IMG/VR virus record: IMGVR_UViG_3300006916_000547
Span: 1-20,010 of that record
Strand: one strand, 5' to 3'
Length of the DNA: 20,010 nucleotides
Origin: a virus
Positions within the stretch are counted from its first letter, which is position 1, and the number at the start of each line of letters is the position of its first letter. The position numbers were made by a program, and so were the translations under genes. The notes under the pieces are model-generated. The model was not told the DNA's origin. It made no database searches and saw only the letters and a list, made by a program, of their open reading frames with translations. Shown in pieces: positions 1 through 7,650 of the stretch.

Positions 1-101
1 TGGTAAAGCGTTCCGCCGCTGCCAATGGTAACAGCAACCTTGCCTACAGTTTGTTCCTGCATGTCATGGGCCTGTCGTTGGATTTCATTGAAAATACTCA
101 T
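1..101 (-). CDS. Partial CDS, unknown small distal structural-cluster protein
   Basis: The reading frame opens with ATG at 101 and runs off the left window edge with no stop, so only the first 33 codons are visible. The protein begins MSIFNEIQRQAHDMQEQ and continues to a glycine-rich GSGGTLY. The start codon shares the ATGA overlap with the stop of the 20-codon gene at 98-160. A GGAGG lies about 12 bases upstream, which is rather far for a ribosome site, so coupling probably contributes. I do not recognise the family. It belongs to the same transcription unit as the fibre genes. It could be an adaptor, a holin-region protein or another virion component. Confidence 0.55.
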   Translation of the reverse strand, partial: MSIFNEIQRQAHDMQEQTVGKVAVTIGSGGTLY

Positions 102-160
102 ATCAATGCAATGCCTCCGTACAGCGCGATCACGCCCGTCATGGTGAGCCCGTAAAACAT
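98..160 (-). CDS. 20-residue hydrophobic mini-protein (putative single-span membrane peptide)
   Basis: A 20-codon frame starts at ATG 160, overlapping the preceding stop as TGATG, and ends in TGA inside an ATGA overlap with the next start. The peptide begins MFYGLTMTGV and ends IALI. It is almost wholly hydrophobic with no charged residue, so it could form one short membrane span. No Shine-Dalgarno sequence precedes it, so translation would depend on re-initiation from the gene at 160-534. The exact two-sided overlap matches the spacing used throughout this operon and is the main argument that it is real. A frame this short can also arise by chance. A lysis or inner-membrane role is possible but not shown. 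Confidence 0.4.
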   Translation of the reverse strand: MFYGLTMTGVIALYGGIALI

Positions 161-534
161 CACTGCGGCTTCGGATGCGCCGCCTTGATGGCGTCGATCT
201 TGTCGGTTTTGGCCTTGAAGTCGGCGTGTGGGGTGCCGCCAACCGCCGCCCGCAGGTCGCGGAGTTCCTTGATCACCGCGTCGATAGTGTCGCCGGTCGA
301 GGTTACGAAGCTGCCCTCGGGCGACAGTCCGTTGATGTAGTCCTCGGCACGCTTGGCGCGGTACGCCACCGCCGACATCGCGGTTTCCCACTCGGCGATG
401 ATGCCAGCGTATTCGGACGGGTCCGGTTCCGGCAGGGTCGCATGACGCCATGCGGTAATCGCGCCTGCGCGACAATCGGCGACGTGGCCGAACTTCCAAG
501 CCAGCGCGGTCGGGAGTTTCACATCGTTGCTCAT
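160..534 (-). CDS. Hypothetical protein downstream of the tail fibre, 124 aa
   Basis: The ATG at 534 overlaps the fibre stop by four bases (ATGA), with GGAGG about ten bases upstream. The product is 124 residues, soluble and mostly helical in appearance. The N-terminal part contains ALAWKFGHVADCRAGAI and EWETAMSAVAYRAKRAEDYI; the C-terminal half is a charged helix, ELRDLRAAVGG, ending with lysine-rich KAKTDKIDAIKAAHPKPQ. I do not recognise a named family. Its place directly after the fibre gene suits a fibre-assembly chaperone or a small fibre-associated protein, but that is positional inference. Antisense frames over this gene are shadows. Confidence 0.75.
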   Translation of the reverse strand: MSNDVKLPTALAWKFGHVADCRAGAITAWRHATLPEPDPSEYAGIIAEWETAMSAVAYRAKRAEDYINGLSPEGSFVTSTGDTIDAVIKELRDLRAAVGGTPHADFKAKTDKIDAIKAAHPKPQ

Positions 535-2078
535 ACAGCCAGTTCCTCCGCCGTCATCACGATAGGCATGTCATAGTTACCGGAGCTGTCCTCGCCCAAG
601 TAGAGGGTGCCCGCGTTGGTGAACCAGTAAAGGGTATATGTCTTGGGCGTGGTCGACGAAACGGTGTCCACGAACTCTAAGGAAACGGAGTCAAAGGTTC
701 CCGCATTGACAATATAAGACCCGCCAATGGCGTTCATGCCGGTAGGCGTCAGCAGGCCCGAACCGTCATGCAATGTGAATCGCGCCCGCCGGTTTGCATC
801 CGAGCCCACAGTGGTATGGACCCGGATACGCACCTTGGCCGATGCGCTCGCGAGGGTGCTGCCCAAGGCGATGGATACGCCGGTTGATGTGGCGCCGGTC
901 GAGGTCGTCGAAATGCCCCGGGTCAAGTCTTCGGTGTAGGCGTATTGGAGAATTTGACCGGAGGAAGCCGCCGGAGTTCGGCAGATTTCATACCATGTCG
1001 TCGCCGTCAAATCGTACTGCAGCAGGATCGACGCCTGCGCGTCGTTCATCACGAAGTCTGCGTTTCCGGCGAGGTCAATATTGCCGGTCGCGTGCTTCAC
1101 CGTGACCACACGGGCCGCGTTCTCGGGACGCAGGATAACGATTGCGCCGTCCTGCACGCCGGAGGCTGTCAGCGTATCAAGATCATCGCTTGCCGCGTCG
1201 CCCTCGGTGTCGATGGTGTGTTGCGTCTTGGCTACCGTGACCGCGCCCGTCGCGATGGTCAGCTCGGAAGCGGGAAAGTCGATACTTGCGGAGAAGGTCT
1301 GGTTACCGGTGAAGTCGTTCGCGTCCGAAGCCGCGACGCCGTCGAGCGCTTTGCCGTTGGCGCGAGTGTAGGAAATGCAGCGCACGCTGTCCGCCGCCAC
1401 GGCTTGGAATACGGCGATGTCGCCCGCCGCCGTCGCGATGTTTGCTGCGGTCGGCAGCACGAGAGACGCGCCGTGTGTCAAGGTGAGCACGGCGTCGAAC
1501 TGCAAGGTGAAGCGCCGCCCGGCTGCGACCGTCATGCCGGTGATGGTCGTCGTGCCGGTGATGTCGAAATGGTCGCCGTCCGTGCCGATGACCAGTGTGG
1601 TGGCGCTGGCAATGTCCGCGCCCTTTGCGCCAACAGCCGCCGCCGTGCCGGACCCCGACACCGGAGAGAGCATCTGCCACGCATCAATCCCGGTCTCGTA
1701 TGCGACAAGAACAATCTGATCCTGGATGATGTCTGAAGACGAAACCGTTACGCCAGCTTGCTTGTAGATCGTCTTTGCCGTCTTGCCGCCAACCGCCAGA
1801 GTGGCCGCGTTGCTGCAAAGCGTGTGAGCCTGAAACATCATAACCAAGCCGTCAGAATAGGACGTGGTGAGCGAACGGTTCGGGCTTGCAAGCGTATAAG
1901 CGGAGCCACTACCGGCGGAAACAAGCGTTCCGTTGGTATCGTTGTACCATCTCGAAAGCGCACCAAGAATCCGGCGCAGGTTGTCATTAACCGCCGATGG
2001 GTTAATATTCTCCTGGAAGCCGAACGATGCGTCATCGTTGTTGGCGTCGGTGTTTGATAGATCCCAGATTTCGCTCAT
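531..2078 (-). CDS. Tail fibre / receptor-binding virion protein
   Basis: The product is 515 residues. The N-terminal region (about 1-50) carries FQENINPSAVNDN followed by LRRILGALSRWYND, a type of segment I associate with the virion-attachment end of phage tail fibres. The remainder is rich in Thr, Ser, Ala and Gly with many alternating beta-like stretches (for example ASATTLVIGTDGDHFDITG), as expected of a trimeric beta-structured fibre. The last 130 residues look like a beta-sandwich tip (RARFTLHDGSGLLTPTG). AGGTG lies four bases before ATG 2078. The gene follows the last ejection-protein candidate after only seven bases and is coupled to the next gene by ATGA. It probably contacts the host receptor. 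No enzymatic motif or intramolecular chaperone domain is visible. Confidence 0.75.
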   Translation of the reverse strand: MSEIWDLSNTDANNDDASFGFQENINPSAVNDNLRRILGALSRWYNDTNGTLVSAGSGSAYTLASPNRSLTTSYSDGLVMMFQAHTLCSNAATLAVGGKTAKTIYKQAGVTVSSSDIIQDQIVLVAYETGIDAWQMLSPVSGSGTAAAVGAKGADIASATTLVIGTDGDHFDITGTTTITGMTVAAGRRFTLQFDAVLTLTHGASLVLPTAANIATAAGDIAVFQAVAADSVRCISYTRANGKALDGVAASDANDFTGNQTFSASIDFPASELTIATGAVTVAKTQHTIDTEGDAASDDLDTLTASGVQDGAIVILRPENAARVVTVKHATGNIDLAGNADFVMNDAQASILLQYDLTATTWYEICRTPAASSGQILQYAYTEDLTRGISTTSTGATSTGVSIALGSTLASASAKVRIRVHTTVGSDANRRARFTLHDGSGLLTPTGMNAIGGSYIVNAGTFDSVSLEFVDTVSSTTPKTYTLYWFTNAGTLYLGEDSSGNYDMPIVMTAEELAV

Positions 2079-2085
2079 GTGTCAC

Positions 2086-4161
2086 CTATTGATTAAGAAG
2101 GCCTGAAGCCGCCTGAGACGGCGATTCCTGATTGAGAATGCCAGGGGCAAAACTTGATGCAGGTGCAGAAGCGCCAAGCCCAAGATACCTCAAACCATCT
2201 CGCAGTTTGGCAGCCATAGGTGCTGTCACGTCACCAATGGCAAGAAGCCTGTCTAATTTTCCTAGCGGGTCCGGTGCCGTCAACAAATCAGCTATGTTTG
2301 CAAAGTCTCTATCCGTGAGGCGATCAACATCAACTTGGCTCCGGCCCAACAAGGTCGCCACTGCCTCTTGCGTTGCGCCAACCGGCTTGCCTTGTCTAAG
2401 ACTATTAAAAACGCCCTGCGTGTATTTTTCACGTTGCTGACGCGCACCCAATTCTCGCGGCATGGTGCGGCTATTCTCAGCAATAGACGCGCCAAGCTGA
2501 AACGTTGCTTCTGCCTCGTCAAATGATTTGAATAGTCTGTCAGCAGCATCATCGCCAATAATAAGCCGAACCTTGGCTTGATTGGCTTCCGAAGAAAACT
2601 CGCGCAGTCCACGGCGCACCTGTTCAACATCAACAGAGCCGCGATTTGATGCTGCTTTCTTGACGTTTGCCAACAATTCATTGACGTATGACCGGACCCC
2701 TTGAGCCGCCCTAGATCGTTCACCGGCTGTCATGCCATCAACGGCTAACGCAACTTCCTCAATAGTGGTTCCAGGCTTCATAAGTTTTCGCCCGAGAATG
2801 AGCGCGTTATCCATCGCAATCTTGTCAGCGCCAAGTTCAACAGCCTTACTATAAACCGGAACGGCATCGCTTACAGCATTGCGAAGGTCGCGAGCAAGGC
2901 GGTTAGCGCGGGCAGCTTCGTTAGTAGCACGCCCTAAAGAATCTGTTTCCCTGCCAATCGTCTGCAAAGACCTTTTGAGGTAGTCGAGTTGCATGACATT
3001 CGGCAATTCGGAAAACGTGACATTACCTTCCTCATCAAAGACAGCCTTAATTTGCTTTCGGCTCTGTCTCGTTCCTTCTTCGCGCATGGCAGCGTTAGCC
3101 TCACGAATAGCACGCTCCATCAACTCTTGCGGCACGCGGTCGATAACACCCGTGATCTCATCGCCAGCGCCACTCGCATAATTGATCGGGCTATCATAAG
3201 CTGCCGTGTATGCCGCATTTCGCTCGACTTTGGTTGACTCTGAAATCTCTTTTGCCACCTGCTTGACGCCAACAGGTGCGCCCAAAGTCGAGTTAAGGAT
3301 GCTGTTAAAGCGCCTCGCAACCATATCAAATCGACGCCCAACCGGCCCCCGAGCGCGGAGCGCGGCAGATGGAGACGATTTAGTCGCAATATCCAGCAAT
3401 AACGCGGCCTCTGGCCCCGCGTCTGCAAGCATAGCGTCTCGCCCCGCGGCCTGAATATTGCCTCGGGCGTTTGGCCCCAATACCTCGGAAACCGATTGTG
3501 CTGCGCCGGGCGTTGTCCCGGCGTTTCGCGCCGCTCGACGCCGAGTCCATGCATTCATTCCACCTTCGATAAGGCGACCGACACCCATGCCAAGGCCCGC
3601 CGTAGCCGCGCCAATGCCCCCGCCAAGGCCAGCCCCTTTGGCCCGGTCTACAATGCCGCCATCTGTACCCAGAAACCCGTATGTCGCGCCCTCGCCCATA
3701 CCAGCCAAAAGCGGCAATCCATACTTGCCAACTTGCGTTGTCGCAGTGCGTCCAATCCCCGCCGTAGGCCCGGCGACTGCCATGCTCCCGACAAACTCAG
3801 ATGCGCCAGTTGTGAATGGATACTTTTCTCGCGCTCCACGCAATCTAGCTTGATTTTGAGCAAGAGCCTGGGAAAACGGCACGTCATAAATTGCTGATTG
3901 AGCGCCCGCCAACAATTCATCATATCCGCCTAGTGTTGCGCCTTGTGCCAGACCCTCCAACACAGCGCCGCCTTGAGAAATATCAATCGCCTTTTCTCGC
4001 TCTGCCTGTGCAACCGCGCGGCCTTGCTCAAGGCGAACTTCATTCGCCTTGTTAATGTCATAAATCTCTTTTGGAGAGCGCCCGGTAATACGCGCCGTTT
4101 CCAAAACATCGGCGCTGTACTCAATTTCGGGGGCTGATATTTCTTCAAGCCAATTTGTCAA
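2086..4161 (-). CDS. Large internal virion (putative DNA-ejection) protein
   Basis: The product is 691 residues, starting with the ATG of an ATGA overlap with the preceding gene. After a charged helical N-terminus comes LAQGATLGGYDELLAGAQSA (about 71-90), resembling a segment I recall from large internal virion proteins of podoviruses. A glycine- and alanine-rich hydrophobic stretch follows (about 119-201, including GAGLGGGIGAATAGLGMGVG), suited to membrane insertion during genome delivery. The rest is long charged helix, for example RDLRNAVSDAVPVYSKAVEL. No transglycosylase or peptidase motif was seen. With the two genes upstream it may form an ejection set comparable in role to P22 gp7/gp16/gp20. 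Base composition is lower in G+C than the head genes. The ejection role is inferred from order and composition. Confidence 0.65.
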   Translation of the reverse strand: MTNWLEEISAPEIEYSADVLETARITGRSPKEIYDINKANEVRLEQGRAVAQAEREKAIDISQGGAVLEGLAQGATLGGYDELLAGAQSAIYDVPFSQALAQNQARLRGAREKYPFTTGASEFVGSMAVAGPTAGIGRTATTQVGKYGLPLLAGMGEGATYGFLGTDGGIVDRAKGAGLGGGIGAATAGLGMGVGRLIEGGMNAWTRRRAARNAGTTPGAAQSVSEVLGPNARGNIQAAGRDAMLADAGPEAALLLDIATKSSPSAALRARGPVGRRFDMVARRFNSILNSTLGAPVGVKQVAKEISESTKVERNAAYTAAYDSPINYASGAGDEITGVIDRVPQELMERAIREANAAMREEGTRQSRKQIKAVFDEEGNVTFSELPNVMQLDYLKRSLQTIGRETDSLGRATNEAARANRLARDLRNAVSDAVPVYSKAVELGADKIAMDNALILGRKLMKPGTTIEEVALAVDGMTAGERSRAAQGVRSYVNELLANVKKAASNRGSVDVEQVRRGLREFSSEANQAKVRLIIGDDAADRLFKSFDEAEATFQLGASIAENSRTMPRELGARQQREKYTQGVFNSLRQGKPVGATQEAVATLLGRSQVDVDRLTDRDFANIADLLTAPDPLGKLDRLLAIGDVTAPMAAKLRDGLRYLGLGASAPASSFAPGILNQESPSQAASGLLNQ

Positions 4162-5420
4162 AGCCCGAACTCCGTCCTCAACTGATCCTTAACAATGCGC
4201 GTCACATCGTCGTCACTTATACCCTTGTTCTTCAGGCGTAGGTTCCGAGCAATGCTGTCGCCCCGTTCTTGGATCGTGCGAGGCATATCCTCCACCCGAA
4301 CATCGCTAATATCTTTGATCCCGCCATTTAGGTAATACTGCGCTCGCGCATGAGCCATACGGATTTCTTTAATCGTGTTATCTAGTTTTGTTTTATATCG
4401 GCGCGGCCCGTCATCTAGGTTAGGCATCCCACCCGCAATTCGCTTGTATTCCTCTGGCGAGACTGCCGCACCACTCAATCTATTCAACTCACCAGAAAGC
4501 AACCGCTGAGTATTTTGATCAAATGTTATCATTTTATCATACTCAGCCGCTTCTTCAGGGCCAAGCATTGTTGGGTCGATCATATCCAGAGCAGCAAACC
4601 CAAGCCGCTTTAATGTCCCCTCAAGCGTTAGAAAAGAGGGGTCATAATTTTCCTGCATCTGGTTAAGGCGATACAGCGCATCCCCCGAACCGGTGACAAC
4701 TTGCTGTAACTCCGTCCTAACGGAATTGGTCAAATCGCTTGAGCCGCCACCGCCGCCGCCCAAGAACCCCTCGCTAACCTTAAACCCGCCCTTGCCATCA
4801 GAGACAATTTCCATCCCGGTTTTAAGTGGGATCAAATTAGGGTTCCCCGCTATTTGCTCATCAGATGCGAATACCGGCTGTTGTGTTTTAATATTGAACG
4901 CCTGTTTATGAGCGGGCGTCTTGGGCGTTCCAAAAACCGGCGTCACTTGACTGCCATCAATCCGCACTAACTGTCCGTTGACTTCCTTAAAATCTGGCGT
5001 CTTAAACGCCTGTTGCCCGATAATGCCTAGAGCGGCGGACGGTTCCATGCCGCGAAGAACGGCCTGCTGTTGCGGTGTGTACGGAGACGCTCCTGCGGGC
5101 GCACCCATCCCGCCACCCATAATCGCCTGATTGATGGAACGCTGAGCGGCCAACCGCCGCGCCTTCTCACGCTCCATTCTGTCCTGTTCGTATTCCATCT
5201 GCTTGAGCCGATACTCCTCCATCGGCTGGTTCATCACCTGACCATAGCCGCCTTGGAAGCCCTGCTGATAGGCGTTGTACGCATCGAGCAAGCCGGGGCG
5301 GTCGCCGGGAAGGCGTGTGGACGGAGCGCCCATCTGGATCAGGCCAGCGCCCAAGGCTCCGAGACCTTTACCAAAGCCTCGAAGAGTTGCTTCCCTTTTC
5401 AGTGCGTTGTAATCAACCAT
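4158..5420 (-). CDS. Internal virion / ejection protein candidate, 420 aa
   Basis: ATG 5420 overlaps the preceding stop by one base (TGATG). The N-terminus has a small glycine/alanine hydrophobic patch, FGKGLGALGAGLIQMGAPS (about 16-34), then a Gln/Tyr/Met-rich charged helix with EEYRLKQMEYEQDRMEREKA (about 68-87). A poly-Gly linker (GGGGGGSS) near residue 225 separates an N-terminal half, with beta-like KEVNGQLVRIDGSQVTPVFG, from a helical C-terminal half (EAAEYDKMITFDQNTQRLLS). This architecture and its place between two similar genes suggest an internal head protein released with the DNA. I cannot assign it to a named family. A run of six in-frame glycine codons is directly visible. Confidence 0.6.
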   Translation of the reverse strand: MVDYNALKREATLRGFGKGLGALGAGLIQMGAPSTRLPGDRPGLLDAYNAYQQGFQGGYGQVMNQPMEEYRLKQMEYEQDRMEREKARRLAAQRSINQAIMGGGMGAPAGASPYTPQQQAVLRGMEPSAALGIIGQQAFKTPDFKEVNGQLVRIDGSQVTPVFGTPKTPAHKQAFNIKTQQPVFASDEQIAGNPNLIPLKTGMEIVSDGKGGFKVSEGFLGGGGGGSSDLTNSVRTELQQVVTGSGDALYRLNQMQENYDPSFLTLEGTLKRLGFAALDMIDPTMLGPEEAAEYDKMITFDQNTQRLLSGELNRLSGAAVSPEEYKRIAGGMPNLDDGPRRYKTKLDNTIKEIRMAHARAQYYLNGGIKDISDVRVEDMPRTIQERGDSIARNLRLKNKGISDDDVTRIVKDQLRTEFGL

Positions 5421-6256
5421 CAGAAGAACCCAAATGTTTTACCAGCACCAGCCAAGTCAGAAAGAATGCCGCCACCCGCCGCCGCATATCCCAGATTAGT
5501 CGCAATCGGATCGGAGTAGATCGGCTGCTGTGTCGTGGACTGACCGCCGAACGTACCGCCAGCCACAAGCGACATATACTTGCTGAGAGCGTCCTGTGGA
5601 GCGGTCTGCGCTTGCATGAATCGGTTAATGTCCTCTTGCAGCAGATTGCCAGCCATAGCCTCGCGCTCTGCGCCGACCTGACGAAGCGCGGACAGGTCTT
5701 GATAGTCAACATCGGCAAGCGATGGTGCCAGAAGGCCAGCCTGCTGCATCCTGCCACGCTCATCGGCATAATTCTGGAAGGCCATCTTTCCGGCGAGGTC
5801 GCTCAATTGAGTTCCGAGAATATCACCGGCCCGCTCCTGCTGCCGAGCCTGTAGGCCAGAACCAAGTCGAGTGGACTGCCCGAAGCCAGCCTGAATGCCC
5901 GGAATGATGTCCTCCTGGAAAGATTGCGTTAGCGGACGCGCAGCGGCCTCGTAGGCCGACTGGAGATAGGGATTGTTGGCCTGAAGGTAATCGCCGCTAA
6001 TTACGTTGCCGAAATAATCCTGTGCGCCTTGAACCAGCGGGGAACCTTGCGTAGCACGCTGCTCTATGCCGGAAAGCGCAGTCTCAGTCTGCGGCGCAAA
6101 CGGGACAACGGTAGAGTGCGGATAGAACTCAATGGGCTTGTCCAGAACGTCCGTTTCCGCACGCTGTAGACCCTTTTTAAGAAAGGGCTGCGCGTACGTC
6201 GGCGGCGCGTTGCTCTGGACTACCGTGCTTTGTCCGCTAGGTTTGTCGCTACTCAT
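5420..6256 (-). CDS. Virion-associated protein (putative internal or tail-tip), 278 aa
   Basis: The open frame extends upstream to 6313, but ATG 6256 is preferred because it forms the ATGA overlap typical of this operon with the stop of the GNAT-like gene. The protein starts MSSDKPSGQSTVVQ. It contains NPYLQSAYEAAARPLTQSFQ, then IIPGIQAGFGQSTRLGSG and a long helical Gln/Ala-rich stretch. I recall the pattern NPY...PLT.SF....PGI.....GSG from phage virion proteins encoded downstream of tail nozzle genes, many annotated only as hypothetical. The C-terminus is glycine-rich (YAAAGGGILSDLAGAGKTFG). An ejection or tail-tip role is inferred from neighbours. Confidence 0.6.
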   Translation of the reverse strand: MSSDKPSGQSTVVQSNAPPTYAQPFLKKGLQRAETDVLDKPIEFYPHSTVVPFAPQTETALSGIEQRATQGSPLVQGAQDYFGNVISGDYLQANNPYLQSAYEAAARPLTQSFQEDIIPGIQAGFGQSTRLGSGLQARQQERAGDILGTQLSDLAGKMAFQNYADERGRMQQAGLLAPSLADVDYQDLSALRQVGAEREAMAGNLLQEDINRFMQAQTAPQDALSKYMSLVAGGTFGGQSTTQQPIYSDPIATNLGYAAAGGGILSDLAGAGKTFGFF

Positions 6257-6657
6257 AACCGTTTCTCCAGTTGGACATGCCGCGTCCGGTAGTCCGTCAG
6301 AACCTTTTTCCATCCTGGGCGGGCGTACATCTCAACGAAATCGCAATTGAGTTCCCGCGCCCACGCTTCAATCTCAGAGAGGTATTCTACCCATCTTTCG
6401 TAATTTTCTCCAGCACAAGCGAAGATCGAAAGCCATTTTGCTCTAGGGCTTTCGCATACTTCCGTCAGGCAAAAAGCCTTAATGCCCTCCTCGTCCCACG
6501 CCGTCCAAAGCTGCATGGTCCCATCGCACAGGAACTCGTAAACATCATCTCCTGAAAGCCTCGATGTGCCGTAATCTAGCGCATCCTCAATCATGCGCTC
6601 GACAAGCGGCCATACGGACGGGATTTCAGCGGGCGCGGATGTTTGGAGGTAGATCAA
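6253..6657 (-). CDS. Small GNAT-like phage protein (T7 gp13-like type)
   Basis: The product is 134 residues, starting at TTG 6657, which overlaps the previous stop as TTGA; the next in-frame Met is only at residue 22, inside the fold, so the TTG start is favoured. The pattern is VWPLVERMIEDAL (15-27), QLWTAWDEEGIKAFCLTEV (49-67), SIFACAGENYERWVEYLSEI (77-96), IEAWARELNCDFVEMYARPG (96-115), then WKKVLTDYR. This matches, from memory, the small GNAT-fold proteins of podoviruses related to T7 internal virion protein gp13 (DUF2833). The canonical acetyl-CoA loop (R/QxxGxG/A) is not evident, so it may be a structural rather than catalytic relative. It overlaps the next gene by four bases (ATGA). 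Confidence 0.65.
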   Translation of the reverse strand: MIYLQTSAPAEIPSVWPLVERMIEDALDYGTSRLSGDDVYEFLCDGTMQLWTAWDEEGIKAFCLTEVCESPRAKWLSIFACAGENYERWVEYLSEIEAWARELNCDFVEMYARPGWKKVLTDYRTRHVQLEKRL

Positions 6658-7319
6658 AGCCCACGCGCCCCCTGCGCTCCGGGATCAGCGCCGGAACCTC
6701 GTCCGGCAGAAGCGGACGATCCTGCGCCGCCAGCCCTTTGCCCAAGGTTTCTGCTTCTCTCCGCCGCACGACTGGATGATGTGCTTCCGGTCCTGCCGCC
6801 AGCCCTTTGCCCAAGGTTTCTGCTTCTCTCCGCCGCACGACTGGACGCCGTTGTCCCGGTCCTGCTATTAAATCCCCGGTCAGGAGCGAATCCTTCCTTT
6901 TCATTCATTGCCCGTGAATATCGACTGAATGCATCTCTCACATTTTTATCCGCAAGAGACCTAGCGCCTAGCAACCCAATGGTGAATCCCGGAACAGGGG
7001 CCGCCATCGCAGCCGCCATTGAAATAGGAGAATCGAGGAGAGACTGAGCCTGAAGCGCGTTAGACATTTGACCAATGAGGCCGCCTGTCGGGTTTCTGGA
7101 TACCGCATTGCCAGATCGACCGCCAGCAAGGCCGATAATTCTAGGGTCAGACAAAAGACCAGCTTGCATCATTGGTGATGTCTGTTTCGGCACGACCTGT
7201 TCCGGCTCTGGTTCCGGTTGTCCGAATAAATTAGACGATGGAAAATTAAATACATTCCCATCCCAATACCCACCTAAAATGCCTGGGTAAACTTCCGGGA
7301 AAACAGAATAATCAATCAT
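6654..7319 (-). CDS. Virion-cluster protein with C-terminal 23-residue tandem repeat
   Basis: ATG 7319 is chosen because it lies one base after the preceding TGA; an in-frame TTG at 7328 would overlap that gene. The protein is 221 residues. Near residue 35 it has a GQPEPEPEQ linker, followed by an alanine/glycine/leucine helical part with hydrophobic AAAMAAPVPGFTIGLLGARS, which might touch a membrane. The last 75 residues are basic and low in complexity and hold two copies of SSRAAERSRNLGQRAGG, 23 residues apart, then a Gly/Ser/Ala tail. I do not recognise a family. The position among neck, tail and ejection genes suggests a minor virion protein. The basic arginine-rich repeats could bind DNA or lipid; this is speculation. 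Confidence 0.6.
   Translation of the reverse strand: MIDYSVFPEVYPGILGGYWDGNVFNFPSSNLFGQPEPEPEQVVPKQTSPMMQAGLLSDPRIIGLAGGRSGNAVSRNPTGGLIGQMSNALQAQSLLDSPISMAAAMAAPVPGFTIGLLGARSLADKNVRDAFSRYSRAMNEKEGFAPDRGFNSRTGTTASSRAAERSRNLGQRAGGRTGSTSSSRAAERSRNLGQRAGGAGSSASAGRGSGADPGAQGARGL
6726..6845 (-). repeat. Direct tandem repeat, 51 bp identical core, 69 bp period
   Basis: Bases 6726-6776 and 6795-6845 are identical, giving a 69-base period equal to 23 codons. Between the cores, about 10 bases have diverged, and similarity resumes with CCGGTCCTGC at 6787-6796 and 6856-6865. It lies inside the CDS at 6654-7319 and keeps the frame, so copy number could change without breaking the protein. Confidence 0.9.
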
Positions 7320-7320
7320 A

Positions 7321-7650
7321 TCAACCAACCAATATCATCTTGTAAGTCGCCGTTGAAGAAAGGGTATTCGTTGTTAGGATCATACTACCGTTGACAGCTG
7401 TTGAGTAGTCCCGATATGGCTCCCTCGCCTCTGCCGCTTGAGCGTTGGCCGGAACCGGAATCGGCACCGTAAACGCCGAAATCCTGGCGTCTGAAATGGT
7501 TGTTGACGTGTTCCCTGTGGGGATCGTCACGTCCAGCACGTTGTTGGTCTTGCCCTGCATCATGAGCGAAATCGCATTCGCAATCTGCCGACGATGGAAC
7601 CGATCATCCTCATTATCGCGGGGCGGGACTTGGTATTCGGCGACGGTCAT
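7321..7650 (-). CDS. Conserved small phage tail-cluster protein, 109 aa
   Basis: ATG 7650 overlaps the nozzle stop as ATGA. The sequence contains DNEDDRFHRRQIANAISLMM (about 12-31) followed by a beta-rich half: GKTNNVLDVTIPTGNTSTTI, then FTVPIPVPANAQAAEA and TNTLSSTATYKMILVG. I recall similar proteins with an N-terminal helix (RRQIA.AIN...GK.NN) and a beta C-terminus immediately after nozzle-type genes in podoviruses; no biochemical role is known to me. It is likely a minor virion or neck component. No catalytic motif, signal peptide or membrane span is visible. Confidence 0.7.
   Translation of the reverse strand: MTVAEYQVPPRDNEDDRFHRRQIANAISLMMQGKTNNVLDVTIPTGNTSTTISDARISAFTVPIPVPANAQAAEAREPYRDYSTAVNGSMILTTNTLSSTATYKMILVG

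Noticed and set aside
945-1736. 263-codon plus-strand frame opposite the tail fibre
   Set aside because: Antisense shadow with arginine/glycine-rich composition and no motif; the minus-strand fibre frame is far better supported.
6726-6865. CRISPR-like repeat
   Set aside because: Only two direct copies with a coding, in-frame 69-base period and a short non-unique spacer; not an array.
6626-6904. 92-codon minus-strand frame through the tandem repeat
   Set aside because: Alternative-frame shadow of the repeat region; it overlaps both neighbours deeply and lacks a ribosome site.
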